A DNA stretch of 64,000 bases. It comes from Arenimonas composti TR7-09 = DSM 18010 (GTDB lineage: Bacteria > Pseudomonadota > Gammaproteobacteria > Xanthomonadales > Xanthomonadaceae). A program made the position numbers and the translations under genes. How positions within the stretch are numbered: the stretch's first letter is position 1; each line of letters starts with the position of its first letter. The stretch spans positions 1-64,000 of the forward strand of contig NZ_AUFF01000003.1 in the NCBI RefSeq assembly GCF_000426365.1, given 5' to 3'. Shown in pieces: positions 11,508-21,534 of this stretch. The notes under the pieces are model-generated. The model was not told the origin of the DNA. It saw nothing but the letters and a program-made list of their open reading frames with translations, and ran no database searches.

Positions 11508-12611
11508 AGGAATCACCCGCTGCCCCTCGATCAGGCGCTCGCCGCCGCGCACGACCAGCATGTCGCCGGGCTGCACGCCGCCATCGACCTCGACCAGGCC
11601 GTTCTCGGCCAGGCCGGTGCGCACCGGCAGGCGTTCGCCGCGGCCGTCGGCGGTGACGCGGACCACGAAGTCGCCGTCGCGGCGCATCAGCAGCGCGTCG
11701 CGCGGCACCGCGACGACCGGCCGCGGCGCTTCGCTCGGTACGCCGAGCTGCAGTGCGGCGCCGACCACCCAGCCGTGTTCTCCCACCGCCGACGGCGGCA
11801 GCGCGACCCGCAGTTCGAGCTGGCGCGACGCCTCGTCGCCGACCGGCACCACCGTCGCCAGCGGCAGTTCGAGCTGGCGTTCGCCGTCGCGGACGGTCAC
11901 CGCGACGCCTTCGCGCAGGCCCGCGGCGAGCGCGACCGGTGCCCGCGCCCGCAGTTCAAGTGCGGCGGTATCGACGAGGCGCGCGACCGGAGCGCCGACC
12001 GCGAGGAACTCGCCGCGCTCGACCGAGCGCTCGACGACGATGCCGGCGAAAGGCGTGCGTACCGCCGCCTGGCGCAGCGCCAGCTGCGCCTGCTCCAGCG
12101 CGACGAGCGCCGCCGCGACATCCTGCTCGCGCATCCGTCGCTCGGCGGCGACCTGGTCGAGCTGCGCACCGGAGATGCCGCCGCTGCGCACGAGCGCGGC
12201 GTAGCGCTCCTGCTGCCGGCGGGCGTAGTCGAGCTGGGCGCGAAGGCGGGCGAGATCGGCTTCGGCCTCGCGCTCGCGCAGGCGCAGCGGCGTCTCGTCG
12301 AGCCGGGCGATCACGTCACCAGCCTGCAGCACGCTGCCGACCTCGGCGACGAAGACGACCCGGCCGCCGGTCTCGGCGGCGATGCGGGCGTCGGCGCGGC
12401 TGGCGACGCTGCCCGGCGCCCAGTGCCGCGGCGCGAACTCGGCGGCCACCGCCGGCGCCACCTCCACGCGCGCGGGCGGTGCTTCCGGCGCGGCGGTCGG
12501 CGCGGCGGCCGCATCGGCGCGGGCGGCGACGGAACCGCCGGCGGTGGCGAACCAGACCGCGAACGCGGCGGCGGCGGCGGTGCCGATCAGCAACGGGCGC
12601 GACGTCTTCAT
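11505..12611 (-). CDS. RND efflux periplasmic adaptor (membrane fusion protein)
   Basis: HlyD/AcrA-type adaptor linking an inner-membrane RND pump to an outer-membrane channel. The 368-aa protein has an N-terminal membrane or signal segment (residues 9-30), the lipoyl half-motif GRVVFVAEVGSVLQAGDVIARLD, a helical hairpin (LARLRAQLDYARRQQERYAAL), the second half RTPFAGIVVERSVERGEFLAVG, and beta-barrel/MP domains ending IEGQRVIP. ATG 12611 overlaps the pump gene stop by 4 nt, so the pump is translated first. No outer-membrane factor gene is nearby. Confidence 0.93.
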   Translation of the reverse strand: MKTSRPLLIGTAAAAAFAVWFATAGGSVAARADAAAAPTAAPEAPPARVEVAPAVAAEFAPRHWAPGSVASRADARIAAETGGRVVFVAEVGSVLQAGDVIARLDETPLRLREREAEADLARLRAQLDYARRQQERYAALVRSGGISGAQLDQVAAERRMREQDVAAALVALEQAQLALRQAAVRTPFAGIVVERSVERGEFLAVGAPVARLVDTAALELRARAPVALAAGLREGVAVTVRDGERQLELPLATVVPVGDEASRQLELRVALPPSAVGEHGWVVGAALQLGVPSEAPRPVVAVPRDALLMRRDGDFVVRVTADGRGERLPVRTGLAENGLVEVDGGVQPGDMLVVRGGERLIEGQRVIP

Positions 12612-15600
12612 GCGGCATTCCTCGCGGGCAGGGGGAGGTTCGACGGGTCGGCGGCGACGGGCACGATTCCGGCGCCGGTGGCGTCCCGCGCCGCGCGCCG
12701 CGGCCACAGCCGGATCAGCGCAGGCACCAGCACGACGGTGAACACCAGGCTCAGCGCGACACCACCGACGGTGACCGCCGCCAGGCCGCGGTAGATCACC
12801 GCGCCGGGGCCCGGATTGACCGCCATCGGCAGCGCGCCGACGACGCCGGTGAGCGCGGCGATCAGGATCGGCCGCAGGCGCTGGTCGAGCGCCTGCGCGA
12901 TCGCCGCCTCGAGCGACAGCCCGGCGGTCTCGCCGTCGCGGGTCTGCGCGACCAGCAGGATCGCGTTGTTGATCACCATGCCGAGCAGCATGATGAAGCC
13001 GATCATCGACAGCAGGTCGAGCGTCTGTGGCGTGAACAGCTGCACGGTGCGCAAGCCGATCACCCCACCGAACACCGCCATCGGCAGGGTCGCGATCACG
13101 AAGGCGCTGTCGCGCACCGAACGGAACAGCGCCGCCATCAGCAGGAACAGCACCAGCAGCGCCATCGCGAAATTCCCGGCCATCGTCGCGACCACCTCGC
13201 CGAGGCGGTCGGCGCTGCCGGAGACACGCACCCCGGCATCGGCCGGCAGCGCCGCGCGCAGCGCCGGCACGATCTCGCCGTTCACGATCTCGAGCGCTTC
13301 TTCCAGGGACAACGCCGCCGGCGGATCGACCGTCAGCGTCAGCGTGCGCCTGCGATCGACGCGGCGCAGCTGGCCGGGCGCCAGGGTGGTCTGCAGCCGC
13401 GCCAGCTCGCCGAGGCCGAGCACGCCGCCGAGCGGGGTCGCCAGCGGCGCCGTCGCGAGGCGCTCGGGCTCGTCTATACCGCGGGGGCCGGCCGCGCGCA
13501 GCACGATCGGCAGCCGGCGTTCGCCGTCGAAGTGCTCGCCGAGCCAGGCACCGTCGCCGAGCACGCGCACCGCGGTCGCCAGGTCCGGGCGGCGCCAGCC
13601 GGCCTCGGCGAGACGGCGGTCGTCGGCGATCACGCGCAGCTCCGGCGCGGCGCCGTCGGCGTTGGGCCAGGCCTGCACGTTGGCACCGGCGAACTTCTCG
13701 ACGAGCAGGCGGCGCCCGGTTTCGGCGGCGAGGTTCAGCGCCTCGCCGTCGGCGTGCTGCAGATGGATCGCGATCGCCCGGGTGGAGCCGCCGAAGCCGC
13801 CGAACAGGTCGCCCTCGGCGGTGAACGCGCGGGTGTCGGGAAGGCCGGTGACGACCTCCTCGCGGACGATCGTCTCCAGTTCGCCGATGCGTTCCTCGTC
13901 GACCACACGGGCGCCCATCGTGCCGCCGTTCGGCCACAGGCTCAGGTACCAGTTGCGCAGCTGCGGCTCGCGCTCGCCGTCCATCAGCGGACGCATGCGG
14001 GCGAGCAGGGTCGGCACGATCTCCGCATCGATCGCCTGCGGGCTCATGCCGGGCGGGAAGTTGAACCAGGTGTCGATCGCCGCGCGCTTCACCGGAGGCA
14101 GATAGTCGATGCGCGGCAGCACCAGCCACGTCGCCAGCACCGGCGCCGCCACCAGCGCCGCGACCCAGGACCATTGCCGCCGCCGCGTCGCGGTCGCGCG
14201 CATTGCCCAGGCGGTGATGCGTGCATAGCCGCCGGCACCGCCGGCCGCGCCGCCGCGCAGCCAGCCGCCGGCCGCCGCCGGCAGCACCGTCAGCGCCACC
14301 AGCAGCGAGATGCCGACCGCGATCGAAATCGTCAGCGCGAGGTCGGCGAACAGCTGGCCCTCGACGTCCTGCATGAAGATCACCGGCAGGAACACCGCCA
14401 CCGTCGTCGCTGTCGACGCGAACAGCGCGCCGCCGACCTGGCAGGCGCCGGTCGCCGCCGCCTGCAGCGGCGACAGCCCCTCGCCGCGCAGGCGGACGAT
14501 GTTCTCGGCGACCACCACCGCCGCATCCATCACCATGCCGACCGCGAACGCGAGGCCGGCGAGCGAGATCACGTTGAGGCTGCGGCCGCCGAGCTGCAGC
14601 ACGATGAAGGTCGCAAGCAGCGAGATCGGAATCGCGGTGGCGATCAGCACCGTCGCGCGCACGTCGCGCAGGAACCACCACAGGCAGCCGACCGCCAGCA
14701 TCACGCCGGCGCCGAGGCTGCCGGTCAGCAGGCCGATCGCCCGGCCGATGAACAGCGACGCGTCGAAACTCTGCTCGATGCCCAGGCCGCGCTCCTTCAG
14801 CACACCGTCGCGCAGTCCGGCGACGACCCGCTTCACCTCGTCCAGCGTCGCCAGCACGTTGGCACCGCTTTCGCGACGGATGCGCAGGCCGATCGCCGGG
14901 TTGCCGTTCTGGTAGCTGAAGAAGCGCTGCTCGGAACGCTGCATGCGTACCGTCGCGACGTCGGCGAGGCGCACCGGTCTACCGTCGCGCCAGAGCAGGA
15001 TCAGCTCGCCGAGCTCGTCGGGAGCGTAGCGGCCGGCGAAGCGCAGCGTGTACTGGCGGCGGCCGGCGTCGAAACTGCCGCCGGATACGTCCGTCGCACG
15101 GCCGGCGACCTCGGCGACCAGCGGCAGGGTGACGCCGTAGGCGGCGGCGCGCTCCAGGTCGATCTCGATCGCCAGCTCGTCCGGATCGGCGCCGTTGATG
15201 TCGACGCCGGCGACGCCGGGCACCGCGGTGATCACCGGAACCACCCGGTCCTCGATGAACTGGCGCTGGTCGTGGATGTTGCCAGGCGTGCCCGGCAGCT
15301 GCTGCACGAAGAAGTAGGTCAGCGACTCGTTGGCACCGTCGGCGCCGAGCGACACCCGCGGCGGCACCGCGTCGCGCGGCAGCGGCGGCAGCCGGTTCAG
15401 CCGCGCCAGCACCTCGACCAGGGCCGCCTGCATGTCGGTGCCGACCGCGAACGCCAGCTCGATCGAGGTCCAGCCTTCGGCGACGGCCGCGGTCATTTCC
15501 GCCATCCCCGGCAGGCCCTCGAGCACCGTTTCGATCGGCTCGACGATCTCCGCTTCCATCTCCTGCGGCGACGCCGCCCGCCACGTGCTCTGCACGGTCA

Positions 15601-15733
15601 TGCGCGGCTGCTCGATGTCCGGGAACAGTTGCAGCGGCAGCGCACGCAGGGCGACGACGCCGAAGATCGCGACCAGCGCGACGACGACGGCGACGGCGGC
15701 GGGATTCCTCAGCGCGGACTCGGTGAGCTTCAT
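12608..15733 (-). CDS. RND-family efflux transporter, AcrB-like
   Basis: A 1041-aa proton-driven efflux pump subunit of the inner membrane with 12 predicted TM helices and two large periplasmic loops. TM1 follows LRNPAAVAVVVALVAIFGVV, and TM4 reads AVGMVMDAAVVVAENIVRLR. In AcrB the matching stretch has two adjacent aspartates; here the first is kept and the second is Ala, as in RND branches that vary this position. Substrate cannot be told from sequence. The gene heads the pump-adaptor pair; the LytS/LytTR genes lie just upstream on the same strand with a 135-nt gap. Confidence 0.95.
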   Translation of the reverse strand: MKLTESALRNPAAVAVVVALVAIFGVVALRALPLQLFPDIEQPRMTVQSTWRAASPQEMEAEIVEPIETVLEGLPGMAEMTAAVAEGWTSIELAFAVGTDMQAALVEVLARLNRLPPLPRDAVPPRVSLGADGANESLTYFFVQQLPGTPGNIHDQRQFIEDRVVPVITAVPGVAGVDINGADPDELAIEIDLERAAAYGVTLPLVAEVAGRATDVSGGSFDAGRRQYTLRFAGRYAPDELGELILLWRDGRPVRLADVATVRMQRSEQRFFSYQNGNPAIGLRIRRESGANVLATLDEVKRVVAGLRDGVLKERGLGIEQSFDASLFIGRAIGLLTGSLGAGVMLAVGCLWWFLRDVRATVLIATAIPISLLATFIVLQLGGRSLNVISLAGLAFAVGMVMDAAVVVAENIVRLRGEGLSPLQAAATGACQVGGALFASTATTVAVFLPVIFMQDVEGQLFADLALTISIAVGISLLVALTVLPAAAGGWLRGGAAGGAGGYARITAWAMRATATRRRQWSWVAALVAAPVLATWLVLPRIDYLPPVKRAAIDTWFNFPPGMSPQAIDAEIVPTLLARMRPLMDGEREPQLRNWYLSLWPNGGTMGARVVDEERIGELETIVREEVVTGLPDTRAFTAEGDLFGGFGGSTRAIAIHLQHADGEALNLAAETGRRLLVEKFAGANVQAWPNADGAAPELRVIADDRRLAEAGWRRPDLATAVRVLGDGAWLGEHFDGERRLPIVLRAAGPRGIDEPERLATAPLATPLGGVLGLGELARLQTTLAPGQLRRVDRRRTLTLTVDPPAALSLEEALEIVNGEIVPALRAALPADAGVRVSGSADRLGEVVATMAGNFAMALLVLFLLMAALFRSVRDSAFVIATLPMAVFGGVIGLRTVQLFTPQTLDLLSMIGFIMLLGMVINNAILLVAQTRDGETAGLSLEAAIAQALDQRLRPILIAALTGVVGALPMAVNPGPGAVIYRGLAAVTVGGVALSLVFTVVLVPALIRLWPRRAARDATGAGIVPVAADPSNLPLPARNAA

Positions 15734-15868
15734 GACGACGGCGGTGCAATGGGGCGACGGCGCGACTGTGCGCGTGGGCGCGCGGACTGCGGCATGACGG
15801 AAGTCACGGATTGCGCCGGGGCGTTGCCCGGCTGCGGCGGAACGTTCGCGGCCGCGGCGGCGTGCGGA
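15734..15868 (-). promoter_or_regulatory. Upstream region of the RND pump operon
   Basis: This 135-nt gap lies between the LytTR regulator stop and the RND pump start, both on the minus strand. No convincing sigma-70 boxes, terminator or copy of the ACGTTCC repeat found upstream of the kinase were seen, so the pump could be read through from the regulator operon or have its own unrecognised promoter. Confidence 0.3.
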
Positions 15869-16687
15869 CTACGGGCTGCTTTTCAGCAGTGCGAGACGGT
15901 CGCGGTAGGAGCGCGAGAGTTTCAGCTCGTGGCCGCAGTCGAGCGCGAGGAACTGCTCGCCGTTCGTGTGCGGGCGCAGCGCGACGACACGCGCGGCATT
16001 GACCAGGGTCGAGCGGTGCACGCGCGGGAACTGGCGCGGGTCGAGCCGATCCTCGAGTTCGCGCATCGTCGCCCGCAGCACATAGGTCTCGCTGTCGGTG
16101 TGGATGCACATGTAGTCGCCGGCGGCATCGACCCAGCGCAGCGTCGACAGCTCGACCAGGACGGTGCGCTGGCCGTCGCGGATGCTCAGGCGATCGCCGC
16201 GTCCGAGCCGGCGTTCGCCGGCACCACCGAGCGCTTCCTCGAGACTGAGCGCCGGCCGCCCGCTGAGTTCGCCGAGCAGCTTCAGCAACTGCTCGCAGTG
16301 CCGGCCGGCTTCGCGGCGGTCGAGCTCGGCGCGGACGCGGAACAGCGCCTGGTGCAGGCGGCTGTCGTCCACCGGCTTGAGCAGGTAGTCGACCGCGTTC
16401 GCCTCGAAGGCGCTGATCGCGTAATGGTCGAAGGCGGTGACGAAGACCACGATCGGCATCTGTGCCGCCGGAATCGCGCGCAGGGTCGCGAAACCGTCCA
16501 GCCCGGGCATCTGCACGTCGAGCAGCATCAGGTCCGGCGCCAGTTCCGACACCGCCTTCATCGCCGCGGCGCCGTCGCCGCACTGGCCGACGATCTCGAC
16601 CTCGGCGACGTCGCCCAGGCGCAGTTGCAGACCGCGTCGCGCCAGCGGTTCGTCGTCGACGATCAGCGTGCGGATGCGGCGGCTCAT
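15869..16687 (-). CDS. LytTR-family response regulator
   Basis: A 272-aa cytoplasmic regulator with an N-terminal receiver domain and a C-terminal LytTR DNA-binding domain. The receiver starts IRTLIVDDEPLARRGLQLRL (acidic pocket DDE), has the phospho-Asp in DLMLLDVQMPGLDGF near residue 55, T in VTAF and the Lys in LLKPVDD. The LytTR half includes WVDAAGDYMCIHT and FPRVHRSTLVNAARV near the C terminus. It overlaps the kinase gene by 4 nt, so the two are coupled. It resembles the AlgR/LytR class. Confidence 0.95.
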   Translation of the reverse strand: MSRRIRTLIVDDEPLARRGLQLRLGDVAEVEIVGQCGDGAAAMKAVSELAPDLMLLDVQMPGLDGFATLRAIPAAQMPIVVFVTAFDHYAISAFEANAVDYLLKPVDDSRLHQALFRVRAELDRREAGRHCEQLLKLLGELSGRPALSLEEALGGAGERRLGRGDRLSIRDGQRTVLVELSTLRWVDAAGDYMCIHTDSETYVLRATMRELEDRLDPRQFPRVHRSTLVNAARVVALRPHTNGEQFLALDCGHELKLSRSYRDRLALLKSSP

Positions 16688-17802
16688 GCCCGTGCCGTTC
16701 CCGCCGTTTCGAAGGGAATGCTCAGGGTCACGCGGACGCCGCCGTCGTCGCCGTGGCCTTGCGCCACCGTCACCGACTGGGCGTCGCCGTAGAGCACGCG
16801 CAGGCGCTCGCGGGTATTGCTGAGGCCGACGCCGCAACCGTCGCCGTTCGTGTGCACGCCGTCGCTGCCCGGCGCGCCCGCCGGCAGACCGGCGACCACG
16901 CCGGGGCCGGTGCCGTTGTCGGCGACCTGCAGTTCGAGGCGGTCGCCGCGGCGCTCGGCGGCGATGGTCAGGCGGCCACCGGCGAGACGGCGCGCGATCG
17001 CGTGCTTGATCGCGTTCTCGACCAGCGGCTGCAGCAGCAGGCTCGGCAACAGCGCGTTCCAGCACTCCGGCGCGACCTTCGTCTCGACGCCGAGGCGCTC
17101 GGCGAAGCGCATCTTCTCGATGTCCAGGTAGAGGTTCAGGGCATCGAGTTCCTGCTTCACCGTCACCCGCTGCATCGGGTCGCTGTCGAGCGAATGGCGC
17201 AGGAAGGCGCTCAGCCCCTGCACCATGCGGTTGGCGACGGTGTTGTCGCGGTCGAGCACCAGGGTGGATATCGCGTTGAGCGTGTTGAACAGGAAATGCG
17301 GATTGAGCTGGTAGCGCAGCATCTTCAGCTGCGCCTGGTGCGCCATCGCGGTCGCCGCCAGTGCCCGCTGCGTCTGCAGTTGCAGCTGGCGGTGGTATTT
17401 CAGGCCGACATACAGGCCCACCCAGCTCAGCACGACGTAGAGATGGCCGGTGGTGTAGGCGATGTAGCCGAGGGTGTCGACCGGCCGGCATTCCTGGCAG
17501 CGGTTGGCGAGCAGGGTCATGTAGACCATGCCGAGCACGGTCGAGCCGAACGCGACGCAGGCGGCGGCGATCGGCACGAACACCGCAGGCGGCCGCCCCC
17601 AGGCGCGGCGCAGCACCGGCCGCAGCAGCAGCGTCACGAGGAAGCCGGTCGTGCCGATGCCGACCGGTACCGGCCAATACTCGACACCCTTGCCGTGCGC
17701 CAGCGCCGACAGGTAGCTGATCGTGATGTAGGCCGCCCAACCGCCGGTCTGCAGCAGCCAGAACAGGCGGCGGTTGCGGATGTCGTCGAGCGCCTCGCTC
17801 AC
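16684..17802 (-). CDS. LytS/AlgZ-type sensor histidine kinase
   Basis: A 372-aa membrane kinase. Residues about 12-155 form several TM helices with a short segment RCQECRPVD carrying two cysteines. The His_kinase domain begins around MLRYQLNPHFLFNTLNAIST (phospho-acceptor His in NPHFLFN), and the ATPase domain has LLQPLVENAIKHAI (N box), ADNGTGPGV (G1) and GVGLSNTRERL (G2). There is no recognisable periplasmic sensor domain, so the signal is probably sensed by the membrane part. The partner regulator is downstream, overlapping by 4 nt. Confidence 0.95.
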   Translation of the reverse strand: MSEALDDIRNRRLFWLLQTGGWAAYITISYLSALAHGKGVEYWPVPVGIGTTGFLVTLLLRPVLRRAWGRPPAVFVPIAAACVAFGSTVLGMVYMTLLANRCQECRPVDTLGYIAYTTGHLYVVLSWVGLYVGLKYHRQLQLQTQRALAATAMAHQAQLKMLRYQLNPHFLFNTLNAISTLVLDRDNTVANRMVQGLSAFLRHSLDSDPMQRVTVKQELDALNLYLDIEKMRFAERLGVETKVAPECWNALLPSLLLQPLVENAIKHAIARRLAGGRLTIAAERRGDRLELQVADNGTGPGVVAGLPAGAPGSDGVHTNGDGCGVGLSNTRERLRVLYGDAQSVTVAQGHGDDGGVRVTLSIPFETAGTARA

Positions 17803-17850
17803 GGGCCGGATCCGGGATGGGTCGGCGCCATCCTAGCGGCGGCCCGGCAT

Positions 17851-17892
17851 GCGCCGGAACGTTCCGGCGCGGTTCGCGCACGTTCCGGCGCG
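17851..17892. promoter_or_regulatory. Candidate LytTR operator (13-bp direct repeat, 21-bp spacing)
   Basis: ACGTTCCGGCGCG occurs perfectly twice, at 17859-17871 and 17880-17892, exactly 21 bp apart. The first copy also forms half of a 20-bp palindrome at 17851-17870. LytTR regulators are known to bind two direct repeats about 21 bp apart with an ACGTT-like core. The site is 57-90 nt upstream of the LytS-type kinase start, so autoregulation is the simplest inference. Confidence 0.6.
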
Positions 17893-17905
17893 CGGCCGGA
17901 GGCGC

Positions 17906-18528
17906 TCAGGGCGCGGGGCCGTCGATGACGGCGGCGAGGTCGTCCGAGGTGACCGGCCCGAGGAACTTCTTCGCGACCGCGCCGTCCGGCCCGACCAGCA
18001 CCGTCAGCGGCAGCCCGCGCGGCGTGTCGAAGTCGGCGGGTGGCGCGTAGACGTCGACCAGCGCGATCGGATAGCCGGCCGGGTGTTCGACGAGGAACTC
18101 GCGCATCGCTTCCGGCTCGATCTCCTCGTAGGCCAGGCCGATCACGCGCACGTCGTCGCGGGCGGCGTCGAAGGCGCTCAGGTCCGGGATCTCCTTCAGG
18201 CAGGGCTTGCACCAGGTCGCCCAGAAGTTCACCACGACCCATTTCCCGCGCTGCTCGGCGAGGTCGAAACAGCCGTCGTCGAGGGTCTCGACCGCCAGTC
18301 GCGGGTGGGTCGGCTTGCCGTCGTCGCCGGTCGCGGAGGCGTCGCCGCCCACCGCGCAGCCGCCCGCATCGGCGCCGGCGGCGGCGGCGTCGGCGGGGGA
18401 CGCGGTTGCGGCAACCGCCGGTTCCGTGCCGGCGGGGAGCGGCGCGGCGCTCTCGTCGGCGGCTTGCTCGGACGACGGCGAGCACGCGGCCAGCAGCGCG
18501 GACAGCAGGAAGGCGGTGAGCGGACGGT

Positions 18529-18532
<4 letters not shown>
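17906..18532 (-). CDS. TlpA/ResA-like thioredoxin-fold lipoprotein
   Basis: A 208-aa periplasmic thiol-disulfide protein anchored by a lipoprotein signal (lipobox LLAAC around residue 17). After an Ala-rich linker, the thioredoxin fold begins near residue 85 and has the redox motif in VVNFWATWCKPCLKEIPDL, with the cis-Pro region GLPLTVLVGPDG. Such proteins reduce or isomerize disulfides, for instance during cytochrome c maturation; the substrate is unknown. Its ATG overlaps the yihY-family stop by 4 nt, so the two form an operon. Confidence 0.92.
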
Positions 18533-20808
<2,276 letters not shown>

Positions 20809-20847
20809 TCCGCGCCGCGCGACGCGCGCGGGACCAGCGAGGAACCC

Positions 20848-21336
20848 ATGGACGAACTGCTGATCGTCACCACCGGCGGCACCATCGACAAGGTGTATTT
20901 CGACGACAAGTCCGATTACCAGGTCGGCGAGCCGCAGATCGGCCGCATCCTGCAGGAGCTCGGCGTCGCCTTCCGCTTCACGGTGATCCCGATCCTGCGC
21001 AAGGACAGCCTGCACGTCACCGCCGAGGACCGCGAACTGATGCGCGCGACGATCGCCGCGCAGCCGACCCGGCATGTGCTGGTCACCCACGGCACCGACA
21101 CGATGGTCGAGACCGCGAAGGTGCTCGCGACGATTCCCGACAAGACCATCGTGCTGACCGGTGCGCTGAACCCGGCCCGCTTCCGCGGCTCCGACGCCGA
21201 ATTCAACATCGGCACCGCCGTCGGCGCGGTGCAGTCGCAACCCGGCGGCGTCTGGATCGCGATGAACGGCCGGGTGTGGGATCCGGCGCGCGTGCGCAAG
21301 AACGTCGCGGCGAACCGGTTCGAAGCCCTCGGCTGA
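20848..21336 (+). CDS. Single-domain asparaginase-like protein
   Basis: A 162-aa protein matching only the N-terminal domain of L-asparaginases, which are usually about 330 aa. The first catalytic motif is VTTGGTIDKVYFDDKS (nucleophilic Thr in TTGGTID) and the second is VLVTHGTDTMVETAKVL with the Thr-Asp pair. The sequence closes with a conserved-looking NGRVWDPARVRKNVAANRFE, so it does not look truncated by mutation. Short stand-alone asparaginase-domain proteins exist in this bacterial group; activity on asparagine is unproven. Confidence 0.88.
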   Translation: MDELLIVTTGGTIDKVYFDDKSDYQVGEPQIGRILQELGVAFRFTVIPILRKDSLHVTAEDRELMRATIAAQPTRHVLVTHGTDTMVETAKVLATIPDKTIVLTGALNPARFRGSDAEFNIGTAVGAVQSQPGGVWIAMNGRVWDPARVRKNVAANRFEALG

Positions 21337-21338
21337 AG

Positions 21339-21470
21339 GCGAGAAACGAGAAACGAGGAACGAGCGTAGGAGCGGCTTCAGCCGCGATCACTCACCACTC
21401 GCGCGCGAAGCACCCCCGCGCCCCAAGCGCGGCCGCCACTCGTTTCTCGTTCCTCGTTTCTCGTTTCTCA
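21339..21470. repeat. Composite inverted repeat B (ACGAGAA heptamer arms with REP core)
   Basis: The left arm (21339-21364) and right arm (21439-21470) are built of 7-nt units GAGAAAC/GAGGAAC and are reverse complements of each other. A REP-like unit, starting GTAGGAGCGGCTTC, lies inside at 21366-21388. The element begins 2 nt after the asparaginase-like stop and fills the convergent gap up to the terminator of the protease gene. Confidence 0.9.
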
Positions 21471-21474
21471 TAGT

Positions 21475-21508
21475 CAAAAAAGAAGGGGCCCGGCTTGCGC
21501 CGGGCCCC
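21475..21508 (-). terminator. Intrinsic terminator of the S8 protease gene
   Basis: On the minus strand a 10-bp perfect stem (GCCGGGCCCC partner GGGGCCCGGC) with a 4-nt loop is followed by TTCTTTTTTG. It lies 27 nt after the protease stop codon, the expected place for a rho-independent terminator. Confidence 0.9.
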
Positions 21509-21534
21509 CGAAGTGCACATCGAAGCGGCAATCG

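Noticed and set aside
11753-16792. A 1679-codon plus-strand open frame opposite the RND, regulator and kinase genes
   Set aside because: It is antisense to well-supported genes, rich in Arg, Ala, Gly and Pro, and has no domain; long shadow frames are expected in DNA this GC-rich.
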